This document shows positions 55,053 to 62,717 of a stretch of 64,000 nt of DNA, piece after piece. Source of the DNA: JAMXLO01 sp963812505 (lineage in GTDB: Bacteria; Pseudomonadota; Alphaproteobacteria; Acetobacterales; Acetobacteraceae); NCBI GenBank assembly GCA_963812505.1, contig CAWEVM010000026.1, positions 98,827 to 162,826 of the forward strand, read 5' to 3'. The notes under the pieces are model-generated. The model worked only from the letters and a program-made list of their open reading frames with translations, had not been told where the DNA came from and searched no databases. Within the stretch, counting starts at the first letter, position 1; every line of letters starts with the position of its first letter. The position numbers and the translations under genes were made by a program.

Positions 55053-55283
55053 TTAGAGAGGTGTTAATGTCGCCGGAAAGAATTCGCGCAGGGCCAATAC
55101 CCTCAGCGCGGAGGCCAGCGGACGGCCGTCACCACGCTCTGCGTCGGCCGCAGCCACCAATGCTGTCAGGGTCTGCTGGCGGCTGGCCGCGATATGCATT
55201 AGCGCCGCCCAGAATTCCTGTTCCAGGGCAACGCTGGTGCGATGGCCGGCGAGGGAAAAGCTGCGTTTGATCAGGCCGCTCAG
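55053..55283 (-). CDS. Ribbon-helix-helix protein (RHH_4-like), apparent CTG start
   Basis: A 76-residue RHH protein: GLIKRSFSLAGHRTSVALEQEFWAAL is the characteristic strand and helix region, and the downstream ALVAAADAERG...LASALRVLALREF completes the fold. It is probably a DNA-binding dimer. There is no ATG, GTG or TTG in frame at the right place; CTG at 55283 has AGGAGG 6 nt upstream and gives the length normal for the family. The CTG overlaps the TGA of the fumC remnant, so it was coupled to that gene. Confidence 0.72.
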   Translation of the reverse strand: MSGLIKRSFSLAGHRTSVALEQEFWAALMHIAASRQQTLTALVAAADAERGDGRPLASALRVLALREFFPATLTPL

Positions 55284-55500
55284 CCGCCGCCTCCTGGCAG
55301 CGCGACACCCGGCTCCGCCATCGCCGGCGGCACAACCCAGGGATCGAAATCCTCCGGCCGGACATAGCCGAGTCGTTCCGCCGCCTGCTTCAACGTGATG
55401 TTCTCCGCAAGCAGAAGCTTGCCGATCCCTACCGCTTGGTCATAGCGCGATTCGCAGATTGCGTGCGGTCACGAGCATGAGCGATCTGGCGGGGTTCTGG
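55280..55500 (-). pseudogene. fumC: C-terminal remnant of a class II fumarase (fumC)
   Basis: About 70 codons of fumarase C / aspartase superfamily C-terminus. One frame holds RSLMLVTARNLRIA, matching the family block SLMLVTALNPHIG; after a one-base shift near 55445 a second frame continues with YDQAVGIGKLLLAENITLKQAAERLGYV and EDFDPWVVP, then TGA at 55280-55282. Everything upstream is gone. The rest of the gap to queG (to 55666) holds no gene. The live fumarase in the window is class I, at 60.4-62.0 kb. Confidence 0.75.
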
Positions 55501-55666
55501 CGATGCGTTCGCCGTTCGGTATCGATCTGTCCGCTACGTCACACGCGAAACTTGCCTCTGAATCCGTGAGGATTCGGCAAGATTGCAGCACGTTCTGGAT
55601 GATGATCGACCTGAAAACATCGCGGCTCCAGTGTCCCGTGCGCCGGCGACCGTCACCGCAACGTGA

Positions 55667-56761
55667 TTACCAAACGGCGGGCGAGTTCGGCCGGCGGGGC
55701 CCAGCGCTGGCTCCGCTCTGCAGTCGCTCGCATGCCCAGGCTGCGGCCTCGGCGACCACGGGGTTCGCGTCGTTGCTCAGCCGCGCTGCGGCCTGACCCA
55801 AATCGATATCGCCTGAGTTGCCGATGGCGATCAGCACGTTGCGCACGAAGCGGTCGCGGCCGATGCGCTTGATGGGGGACCCGATGAACATGGTGCGGAA
55901 ACCCGTGTCGTCCAGGGCGGCTAGATCCGCAAGGCGTGGCGCGGTCAGTTCGGCGCGGGCGCGCAGTTTGTCGTGCGGCGTGGTGCTGGCGAAGCGGTTC
56001 CACGGGCAGACGGCAAGGCAATCGTCGCAGCCGTAGATACGATTGCCCATCAACGGGCGGAGTTCGCGTGGAATGGGACCATGATGTTCTATAGTGAGGT
56101 AGGAGATGCAACGCGTCGCATCGAGCCGGTAGGGCGCAGGGAAAGCATTGGTCGGGCAGACGTCGAGGCAGCGTGTGCAACTGCCGCAACGGTCCGCATG
56201 TGGCTCGTCGGGGGTGATGTCGAGCGTGGTGTAGATCTCGCCAAGGAACAGCCACGAGCCATGAGTGCGCGACACCAGGTTGGTGTGCTTGCCCTGCCAG
56301 CCGATCCCTGCGCGCTCTGCCAGCGGCTTCTCCATCACCGGCGCAGTATCGACGAATACCTTCACCGCGGGCCCGAGGCGCGCGACGATGAACTGAGCGA
56401 GATGCTTCAGCATGCCTTTGACCACGTCGTGATAGTCGCGGTTGCGGGCATAGACCGAGATGGTGCCACGATCGGCGAGCGCGAGAGAGGCGAGCGGATC
56501 ATCGTCCGGAGCGTACGACAGGCCGAGTGCGACCACGCTGCGGGCGTCAGGCCACAGGTCGCGCGGATTGCTGCGTGCGTTCGATCGAGATGCGAGCCAG
56601 CCCATGTCCCCGTGCTGTCCCGCAGCGAGAAATTCGGCCAGTCGCGCGCGTGCCTCTCCGCCCAGTTCGGCGCCACAGAAGCCGACCGCGTCGAAACCGA
56701 GCGCAAGCGCGCGATCGCAAATCAATGCCTTTGGATCAACGAGTGGGCGAGATGAATTCAA
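55667..56761 (-). CDS. queG: Epoxyqueuosine reductase QueG (TTG start)
   Basis: A 364-residue iron-sulfur, cobalamin-dependent enzyme that makes queuosine from epoxyqueuosine in tRNA. Two 4Fe-4S clusters: CGSCTRCLDVCP and CDDCLAVCP. Family segments DTAPVMEKPLAERAGIGWQGKHTNLV are intact. TTG at 56761 overlaps the queF stop (TTGA) and gives normal length; an ATG at 56803 would overlap queF by 46 bp. C-terminal HEAT-like tail. Confidence 0.9.
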   Translation of the reverse strand: MNSSRPLVDPKALICDRALALGFDAVGFCGAELGGEARARLAEFLAAGQHGDMGWLASRSNARSNPRDLWPDARSVVALGLSYAPDDDPLASLALADRGTISVYARNRDYHDVVKGMLKHLAQFIVARLGPAVKVFVDTAPVMEKPLAERAGIGWQGKHTNLVSRTHGSWLFLGEIYTTLDITPDEPHADRCGSCTRCLDVCPTNAFPAPYRLDATRCISYLTIEHHGPIPRELRPLMGNRIYGCDDCLAVCPWNRFASTTPHDKLRARAELTAPRLADLAALDDTGFRTMFIGSPIKRIGRDRFVRNVLIAIGNSGDIDLGQAAARLSNDANPVVAEAAAWACERLQSGASAGPRRPNSPAVW

Positions 56762-57222
56762 GCCCGCCCCCGATAGGGCGCGACCTCCTGCGGCGGAATC
56801 CATGCGCCCTCCGGCGGCGCACCGGTTTGCCAGAATACATCGATCGGAATGCCGCCGCGCGGATACCAGTAGCCGCCGATGCGCAGCCAGACCGGATCGA
56901 GCAGCGACACCAGCCGTGCCGCGATCCCCATTGTGCACGCTTCGTGGAACGCGCCGTGATTGCGGAACGACGTGAGGTACAGCTTCAGCGACTTGCTCTC
57001 CACAATCCAGTCGCGAGGGATGTAGTCGATGACGATATGGGCGAAGTCCGGCTGCCCGGTGATCGGACAGAGCGAGGTGAACTCCGGGCAGGTGAACCGC
57101 ACGACATAGTGCCTGTCGCGCGCCGGGTTCGCCACGCGCTCCAGCCTGGCTGCATCAGGGTTGGCCGGCTGCTCGACGTGATGGCCGAGCTGCGTCAGGC
57201 CGGCATAGTTCTCGTCGGTCAT
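56758..57222 (-). CDS. queF: NADPH-dependent 7-cyano-7-deazaguanine reductase QueF
   Basis: A 154-residue single-domain (type I) QueF that reduces preQ0 to preQ1. The catalytic Cys52 lies in FTSLCPITGQPDFA with Asp59, and ESKSLKLYLTSFRNHGAFHE is the NADPH-binding motif. ATGA overlap with tgt. Confidence 0.95.
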   Translation of the reverse strand: MTDENYAGLTQLGHHVEQPANPDAARLERVANPARDRHYVVRFTCPEFTSLCPITGQPDFAHIVIDYIPRDWIVESKSLKLYLTSFRNHGAFHEACTMGIAARLVSLLDPVWLRIGGYWYPRGGIPIDVFWQTGAPPEGAWIPPQEVAPYRGRA

Positions 57223-58337
57223 GGCAATTCCTCGTGCGCCCAGCCGGCACGTACGGCGGCGGCGAAGGCATCCAGCCGGCGTTCGGTGATGGCGGTGCGC
57301 AGGCCGCGCATCAGGTCCTGATAGTACTGCACATTATGCCACGTGAGCAGCATTGGCCCGAGCATTTCTTCCGCCTTGAACAGATGGTGCAGATAAGCGC
57401 GGCTGTGGCGCGTGCAGGCGGGGCAGGCGCACGCCGGGTCCAACGGCGCGGCATCGTCGGCGAAACGCGCATTCCGCAGGTTGAACACTCCGCCCGAGGT
57501 GTAGGCGCGCGCGGTGCGGCCGGCGCGCGTGGGAATAACGCAATCGAACATGTCGACGCCGCGCTGTACCGCGCCGATCAGGTCATCTGGGGTTCCAACA
57601 CCCATCAGGTAGCGCGGTGCGTCCACCGGCAGGTGCGGAACGGTAGCCTCGAGCACGGCGAAGGTGGTTGCCTGGCCTTCGCCGATCGCCAGTCCGCCGA
57701 TCGCGTAGCCATCGAAGCCAATCCGCCGCAGCGCGCGCGCGGACGCTTCGCGGAGGTCAGGATAGACGCTGCCCTGCACAATGCCGAACAGGGCGTAGCC
57801 GTCGCGTGGCCGAAATGCGGCGCGCGACCGCTCCGCCCAGCGCATTGACAATTGCATGGACGCGCGCGCTCCGTCCGGCGCGGCGGGAAACGGCGTGCAC
57901 TCGTCGAGCACCATGGTGATGGTGGCATCCAGCAGGTGCTGGATCTCAACCGAGCGTGCCGGCGTGAGACGGTGGGTCGAACCGTCGAGATGCGACTGGA
58001 AGGTGACGCCGTCGGTGTCGAGCTTGCGCAGCTTTGCCAGCGACATGACCTGAAAGCCGCCGGAATCCGTCAGGATTGGTCCAGGCCAGTCCATGAAGCG
58101 ATGCAGACCCCCGAGACTGGCGATGCGCTCCGCGCCAGGCCGCAGCATCAGGTGATAGGTATTGCCCAGGACGATGGCGGTGCCGGTGGCGCGCACTGCG
58201 TCCGGCGTCATCGCCTTCACCGTGCCGGCGGTGCCAACCGGCATGAAGGCAGGTGTCGGAACATCGCCATGCGCAGTAGTCAGTACGCCGGCCCGCGCGC
58301 TGCCATCTGTGGCAGCGATACAGTGAGCGAACGCCAT
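57219..58337 (-). CDS. tgt: Queuine tRNA-ribosyltransferase (Tgt)
   Basis: A 372-residue TGT that swaps guanine-34 for preQ1. Nucleophile and proton-transfer aspartates lie in LTDSGGFQVMSL and GGLAIGEGQ...; the zinc site is CACPACTRHSRAYLHHLF (CxCxxC...H). The start at 58337 overlaps the queA stop (TAATG). Confidence 0.96.
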   Translation of the reverse strand: MAFAHCIAATDGSARAGVLTTAHGDVPTPAFMPVGTAGTVKAMTPDAVRATGTAIVLGNTYHLMLRPGAERIASLGGLHRFMDWPGPILTDSGGFQVMSLAKLRKLDTDGVTFQSHLDGSTHRLTPARSVEIQHLLDATITMVLDECTPFPAAPDGARASMQLSMRWAERSRAAFRPRDGYALFGIVQGSVYPDLREASARALRRIGFDGYAIGGLAIGEGQATTFAVLEATVPHLPVDAPRYLMGVGTPDDLIGAVQRGVDMFDCVIPTRAGRTARAYTSGGVFNLRNARFADDAAPLDPACACPACTRHSRAYLHHLFKAEEMLGPMLLTWHNVQYYQDLMRGLRTAITERRLDAFAAAVRAGWAHEELP

Positions 58338-59401
58338 TACATCAATTCTCCCCCTCCCCTTGCGGCAGGGGGTGGATCGGCCGGCTCCAGCAGGCACGCA
58401 TCGCCATAGGAGTAGAACCGATACCCAGCCTCGATCGCATGCGCGTACGCCGCGCGCATCCGCTCGCAGCCGGCAAAGGCGCAGACCAGCATGAATAACG
58501 TCGACCGCGGCAGGTGGAAGTTGGTCAGCAGCAGATCGACCACGCGAAATCGGTAGCCCGGCACAATGAACAGCGTGGTGTCGCTGCTGAACGGCTGGAC
58601 GCATCCATCCTCCCACGCAGCGCTTTCCAGCAGGCGGAGGCTGGTCGTGCCCACCGCGACCACGCGCTGAGCGGCGTTGATCGCGGCTGCGGCTTGCGGC
58701 GTGATCTCTCCGCGTTCGGCATGCATGTGGTGTTGCGTGATGTCGTCGGTACGCACCGGCAGAAAGGTGCCCGCACCGACATGCAGCGTCACGGTGACCC
58801 GCTGCACGCCATGCCGCTCCATCGCCTCGAGCAGCGCCGGTGTGAAATGCAATCCAGCCGTCGGCGCCGCCACCGCGCCGTCGTGTTGAGCGAAGATGGT
58901 CTGGTAATCATCGCTGTCCTCGGGCAGCGGTCCCGCAGGCCGCGCAATGTAAGGCGGCAGGGCGAGAGCCCCGGCGTGCCGCAGCGCCGCCACGAACTCG
59001 TCGTCATGCCGGTTGAACGCCAGCACCACGCCACCGTCCGCATCGCGTTCGACCACCGTCGCGCGCAGTTCGTTACCTCCATCGAAGCGCAGCTCATCGC
59101 CCACGCGCACACGTCGCGCATTCCGCGCCAGCGCGTGCCAGGTGCCGTTTGCTCGCGGCTGGTCGAGCGTGATGCCGATGCGCGCATCGCCACGCCGCGC
59201 GGTAAGCTGTGCCGGGATTACCCGCGTATCGTTGGCCACCAGTACATCGCCAGGACGCAGCAGCATCGGCAGATCGCGCACCATGCGATCCGCGAAGCCA
59301 TCGGGCGCCACATGCAGCAGACGCGCGGCGTCGCGTGGACGGGCGGGATGCTGTGCGATCCGGTCGGGTGGGAGATCGAAATCGAAATCAGCAAGCCGCA
59401 T
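58337..59401 (-). CDS. queA: S-adenosylmethionine:tRNA ribosyltransferase-isomerase QueA
   Basis: A 354-residue QueA that adds the epoxycyclopentane to preQ1-tRNA. Seen: DFDFDLPPDRIAQHPARPRDAARLL, AAPTAGLHFT, and LLLTNFHLPRSTLFMLVCAF. The C-terminal tail (PADPPPAARGGGELM) is encoded by a GC palindrome also found at 7.3 kb, so a repeat has extended the gene end. TGATG coupling with the transporter gene. Confidence 0.96.
   Translation of the reverse strand: MRLADFDFDLPPDRIAQHPARPRDAARLLHVAPDGFADRMVRDLPMLLRPGDVLVANDTRVIPAQLTARRGDARIGITLDQPRANGTWHALARNARRVRVGDELRFDGGNELRATVVERDADGGVVLAFNRHDDEFVAALRHAGALALPPYIARPAGPLPEDSDDYQTIFAQHDGAVAAPTAGLHFTPALLEAMERHGVQRVTVTLHVGAGTFLPVRTDDITQHHMHAERGEITPQAAAAINAAQRVVAVGTTSLRLLESAAWEDGCVQPFSSDTTLFIVPGYRFRVVDLLLTNFHLPRSTLFMLVCAFAGCERMRAAYAHAIEAGYRFYSYGDACLLEPADPPPAARGGGELM
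58347..58373. repeat. GC-rich palindromic repeat element (copy 2), inside the queA tail
   Basis: TCTCCCCCTCCCCT-TGCGGC-AGGGGG, 24 of 26 positions identical to the intergenic copy at 7295. Here the element lies within the last codons of queA and just before the tgt start. Confidence 0.6.
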
Positions 59402-59949
59402 CAGGCGGGCGTCGGTGCAACCCGGCGGAGCAGCCGCATCAGCGGGATGGCGACCAGCACGGCCCAGAGCTTCCCCACAACCTGGCCGGCGAGGAACTCC
59501 AGGCTGCCGAAGGCCAGCGTCAGGAATACCACCGAATCCACCACCAATCCGACGATGGACGAAGCAACCATCGCCAGCGTGAGCTGCCGCCGCTGCAGCG
59601 GTGTATAGACAGCGAAGTCGACCAACTCGCTGAGTGCGAACGCCGAGCCCGACGCGATGACCAATGCCGAGGGCGCGACCAATGCCGACAGAACGGTGCC
59701 GATGGCGATCGCCGCCAGACCCCAGGTGAGGCCCAGGCAACGCTGCACCACATCGCGCAGCACCAGCGCCGCGCCGACGGTCAGCACGCCCGACGGCGCC
59801 AGCAGTCCGGGTGCGACCGGCACCAGGCACGCACCTTGCGGCACGCACACCGTGCCGACATGCAGGATCATCCAGTTGGCGAGCGGGATCGACGCGAGAA
59901 AACAAGCGAAGGCGGCAAGCCCGATGCGGCCTCTCAGGACACCATCCAT
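59401..59949 (-). CDS. VUT/YhhQ-family queuosine precursor transporter
   Basis: A 182-residue inner-membrane protein with about five to six helices. Motifs GALVLRDVVQR (as AALVLRDVVQR) and SELVDFAVYTPLQ are typical for the family, which imports preQ0/preQ1 or queuine. First gene of the queuosine operon, which supports the transport role. TGATG with the VOC gene upstream. Confidence 0.87.
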   Translation of the reverse strand: MDGVLRGRIGLAAFACFLASIPLANWMILHVGTVCVPQGACLVPVAPGLLAPSGVLTVGAALVLRDVVQRCLGLTWGLAAIAIGTVLSALVAPSALVIASGSAFALSELVDFAVYTPLQRRQLTLAMVASSIVGLVVDSVVFLTLAFGSLEFLAGQVVGKLWAVLVAIPLMRLLRRVAPTPA

Positions 59950-60353
59950 CAGCTTGCCAGATAGGAGGATATCTCAACCAGATTGCCGTCCGGATCGCGG
60001 CAATATACCGAGCAGATCGGCCCGAGCGCGCCAGCCCGCTCGGCGGGTCCGGCATAGATCGCCACGCCGCAGTCGTGCAGATGGTTGACCACCTCGTCTG
60101 GCGGCGCAGCGGTAATGAAGCAGAGGTCGCCGGCGCCTGGTGCATCGTTCGGTCCAGTGACCCAGCTTCCCTGATCGGTGCCGCTCGGGCGAACGTTTAT
60201 CTTCTGGCCGCCGAACTTCAGCGCGGTGCGGTTGCGCGGGCCGAAATCCTCCCGCTCCATGCCGAGTACGCGCATGTACCAGGCGACGGTGATCTCCACG
60301 TCCTTCACGTTCAGCACGATGTGGTCAATGCGGTCGACGGTGAACTGCATCAT
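59949..60353 (-). CDS. VOC superfamily (glyoxalase/extradiol dioxygenase fold) protein
   Basis: A 134-residue single VOC unit with two beta-alpha-beta-beta-beta modules: DRIDHIVLNVKDVEITVAWYMRVLGMERE and GPICSVYCRDPDGNLVEISSY. Metal residues His (HIVLNV) and Glu (VEISSY) are present. It is coupled to fumarase (ATGA) and to the transporter. Reaction unknown. Confidence 0.85.
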   Translation of the reverse strand: MMQFTVDRIDHIVLNVKDVEITVAWYMRVLGMEREDFGPRNRTALKFGGQKINVRPSGTDQGSWVTGPNDAPGAGDLCFITAAPPDEVVNHLHDCGVAIYAGPAERAGALGPICSVYCRDPDGNLVEISSYLAS

Positions 60354-61996
60354 TCGAGCCCATCATAGAAGTCGTTGCCCTTGTCATCGATCACGATGAA
60401 CGCCGGGAAGTTCTCCACCTGGATGCGCCATACCGCTTCCATGCCGAGTTCGGGATATTCCAGCACCTCGACCTTGCGGATGCAGTCCTGTGCGAGACGT
60501 GCAGCGGGGCCCCCGACACTGCCGAGATAGAACCCCCCATTCGCCTTGCACGCATCGCGCACCGCCTTCGAGCGATTGCCCTTCGCCAGCATCACCAGTG
60601 AGCCGCCGGCGGCCTGGAACGCCGCGACGTAGCTGTCCATCCGTCCCGCCGTCGTTGGGCCGAAGCTGCCGGTGGCATATCCGGTCGGGGTCTTGGCCGG
60701 GCCCGCGTAATATACTGGGTGGTTCCTGATGTAGTCGGGCAGGCCCTCGCCTCGATCCAGCCGCTCCTGCAGCTTCGCGTGCGCGATGTCGCGCGCGACC
60801 ACCATTGTGCCGGTCAGCATCAACCGAGTCTTCACCGGATAAGCCGAGAGCTGGCGCTTGATCTCCGCCATCGGCCGGTTCAGGTCCACCGCGACCGCAT
60901 CGTCGCCGAGGTGTGCGTCTGTCGTCTCAGGCAGATACTTCGCCGGGTCGGTCTCGAGCTGCTCGAGGAACACGCCTTCGGGCGTGATCTTCGCCAGGAC
61001 CTGCCGATCGGCGCTGCACGAAACACCAATGCCCACCGGCAGCGATGCGCCATGCCGCGGCAGGCGGATCACCCGCACATCGTGGCAGAAGTATTTCCCG
61101 CCGAACTGCGCGCCGATACCGAGGGTGCGCGACAGCTCCAGCACCTGCCTTTCCATTTCAAGATCGCGGATCGCGTGTCCCGCCTTGCTGCCGACCGTCG
61201 GCAATGTATCCAGCCACCGTGTCGAGGCCAGCTTCACCGTCTTCAGCGTCATCTCGGCGCTGGTACCGCCGATGACGATGGCCAGGTGATAGGGCGGACA
61301 TGCCGATGTCCCAAGCGACCGCATCTTGCCGTCGAGGAATTTCAGCAGCCGCTCCGGCGACAGAATCGCACGCGTCTCCTGGAACAGGAACGACTTGTTC
61401 GCGCTGCCGCCGCCCTTGGCGACGAACATCAGATGGAACTCGTCGGCATGCGCCTCGCCGGGCGCCGCCATGATGTCGAACTGCACCGGCAGGTTATTGC
61501 CGGTGTTCACCTCCTCGAACATCGACAGCGGCGCCATCTGCGAATAGCGTAGATTGGTTTCGGTATACGTGCGATGCACGCCCCAGCTCAGCGCCTCCTC
61601 CTCGTCGCCATCCACCCAGACGCGCTGGCCCTTCTTGCCGAATACGATCGCCGTGCCGGTGTCCTGGCACATCGGCAGCACGCCGCCGGCGGCGATGTTG
61701 GCGTTCTTCAGCAGATCGAGCGCCACGAACCGGTCGTTCGCGCTCGCCCCGGGATCTTCGAGAATGGCACGCAACGACGCCAGGTGCCCCGGCCGCAGCA
61801 GATGCGACACGTCACGGAATGCCTGGAACGCGAGCTCGCTCAGTGCGTCGGGCGCGATGCGCAGTACCGTCTGGCCGTCGCACGTCGCGGTGCGCACGCC
61901 GTCGATGGGCAATTGCTTCCACGCCGTGCGGTCCGGTCCGAGCGGAAACATCGGTGAATAGAGGAAGCCGGACGGTCTTGGCATCGGTGCATTCAT
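60350..61996 (-). CDS. fumA: Fumarate hydratase, class I (iron-sulfur)
   Basis: A 548-residue single-chain class I fumarase of the TCA cycle. Cluster cysteines are in PMCQDTGTA, an internal GVSCSADRQ and TSACPPYHLAIVIGG; the catalytic C-terminal domain has GPTTAGRMDSYV and KGNRSKAVRDAC. The start at 61996 (MNAPMPRP) has GGAGAAA upstream. Replaces the degraded class II enzyme at 55.3 kb. Confidence 0.95.
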   Translation of the reverse strand: MNAPMPRPSGFLYSPMFPLGPDRTAWKQLPIDGVRTATCDGQTVLRIAPDALSELAFQAFRDVSHLLRPGHLASLRAILEDPGASANDRFVALDLLKNANIAAGGVLPMCQDTGTAIVFGKKGQRVWVDGDEEEALSWGVHRTYTETNLRYSQMAPLSMFEEVNTGNNLPVQFDIMAAPGEAHADEFHLMFVAKGGGSANKSFLFQETRAILSPERLLKFLDGKMRSLGTSACPPYHLAIVIGGTSAEMTLKTVKLASTRWLDTLPTVGSKAGHAIRDLEMERQVLELSRTLGIGAQFGGKYFCHDVRVIRLPRHGASLPVGIGVSCSADRQVLAKITPEGVFLEQLETDPAKYLPETTDAHLGDDAVAVDLNRPMAEIKRQLSAYPVKTRLMLTGTMVVARDIAHAKLQERLDRGEGLPDYIRNHPVYYAGPAKTPTGYATGSFGPTTAGRMDSYVAAFQAAGGSLVMLAKGNRSKAVRDACKANGGFYLGSVGGPAARLAQDCIRKVEVLEYPELGMEAVWRIQVENFPAFIVIDDKGNDFYDGLE

Positions 61997-62046
61997 CTCA
62001 GGCTTTCTCCGGCTCGACGACGCTGACATCTCCCGCGCACGGGCAA

Positions 62047-62544
62047 CTACTCCTTTGGTGGGCGGCGACGGAATGCATCGAGGCTCACCACCTGCGGCGT
62101 CTCTACCGGTCCCTCCACTCTGGCTGGCTCGACTGCCGGCTCCGCGTCGGCATCGACCACCGGGATCGGCCTGAACCGCAAGGCAAACCGCACGTACGGA
62201 TCCGCAAATCCGGTCACTGAACCGAGCGGAATCACCAACGCCGCCGGTACCCCGCCGAACGACAGGCCGACACTGAACAGGCCGGCTTCGTCGTCCATTT
62301 TCAGATCCCAGAACTGGTGCTGCAGGACGATCGTCATCTCCTGCGGATACTGCGCGCGCAGTCGCTGCGGGATCACCACACCTGGGTAGTCGGTGCGGAA
62401 CGTCACATAGAAATGGTGCTCACCCGGCAGGCCATTTGCGACTGCATGAGCCAGCGCGCGCGCCACCACCTGGCGCATCGCGGCCTCCACCCAGTCATCG
62501 TACGGGAGCAGGCTCTCCGGTTGCTGCTCCTTGTCCTCTGCCAT
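62047..62544 (-). CDS. sspB: ClpXP adaptor SspB (alphaproteobacterial type)
   Basis: A 165-residue SspB. The substrate-binding barrel is seen (LPGEHHFYVTFRTDYPGVVIPQRLRAQYPQEMTIVLQHQFWDLKMDDE, FSVGLSFGGVPAALVIPLGSVTGFADPYVRF); the C-terminal tail ends in a short basic ClpX-docking motif (SLDAFRRRPPKE). Delivers ssrA-tagged proteins to ClpXP. GAGG precedes ATG 62544. Confidence 0.9.
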   Translation of the reverse strand: MAEDKEQQPESLLPYDDWVEAAMRQVVARALAHAVANGLPGEHHFYVTFRTDYPGVVIPQRLRAQYPQEMTIVLQHQFWDLKMDDEAGLFSVGLSFGGVPAALVIPLGSVTGFADPYVRFALRFRPIPVVDADAEPAVEPARVEGPVETPQVVSLDAFRRRPPKE

Positions 62545-62717
62545 GCAATACCTCGCGCAGTGCGAGTTACAGATAGCGCGCGCCGGGCGAGGGGGCAAAG
62601 GGTCAGTACGGCCGTTGATCCGGTAGCATGCGACCTCGGCTGGAGTTCGGCGCATCCGACAGGGCTTCGCTAAGATCTGGGCGTCCGCCACGCGTGCCCT
62701 CCGGATCATCGGGGGCT

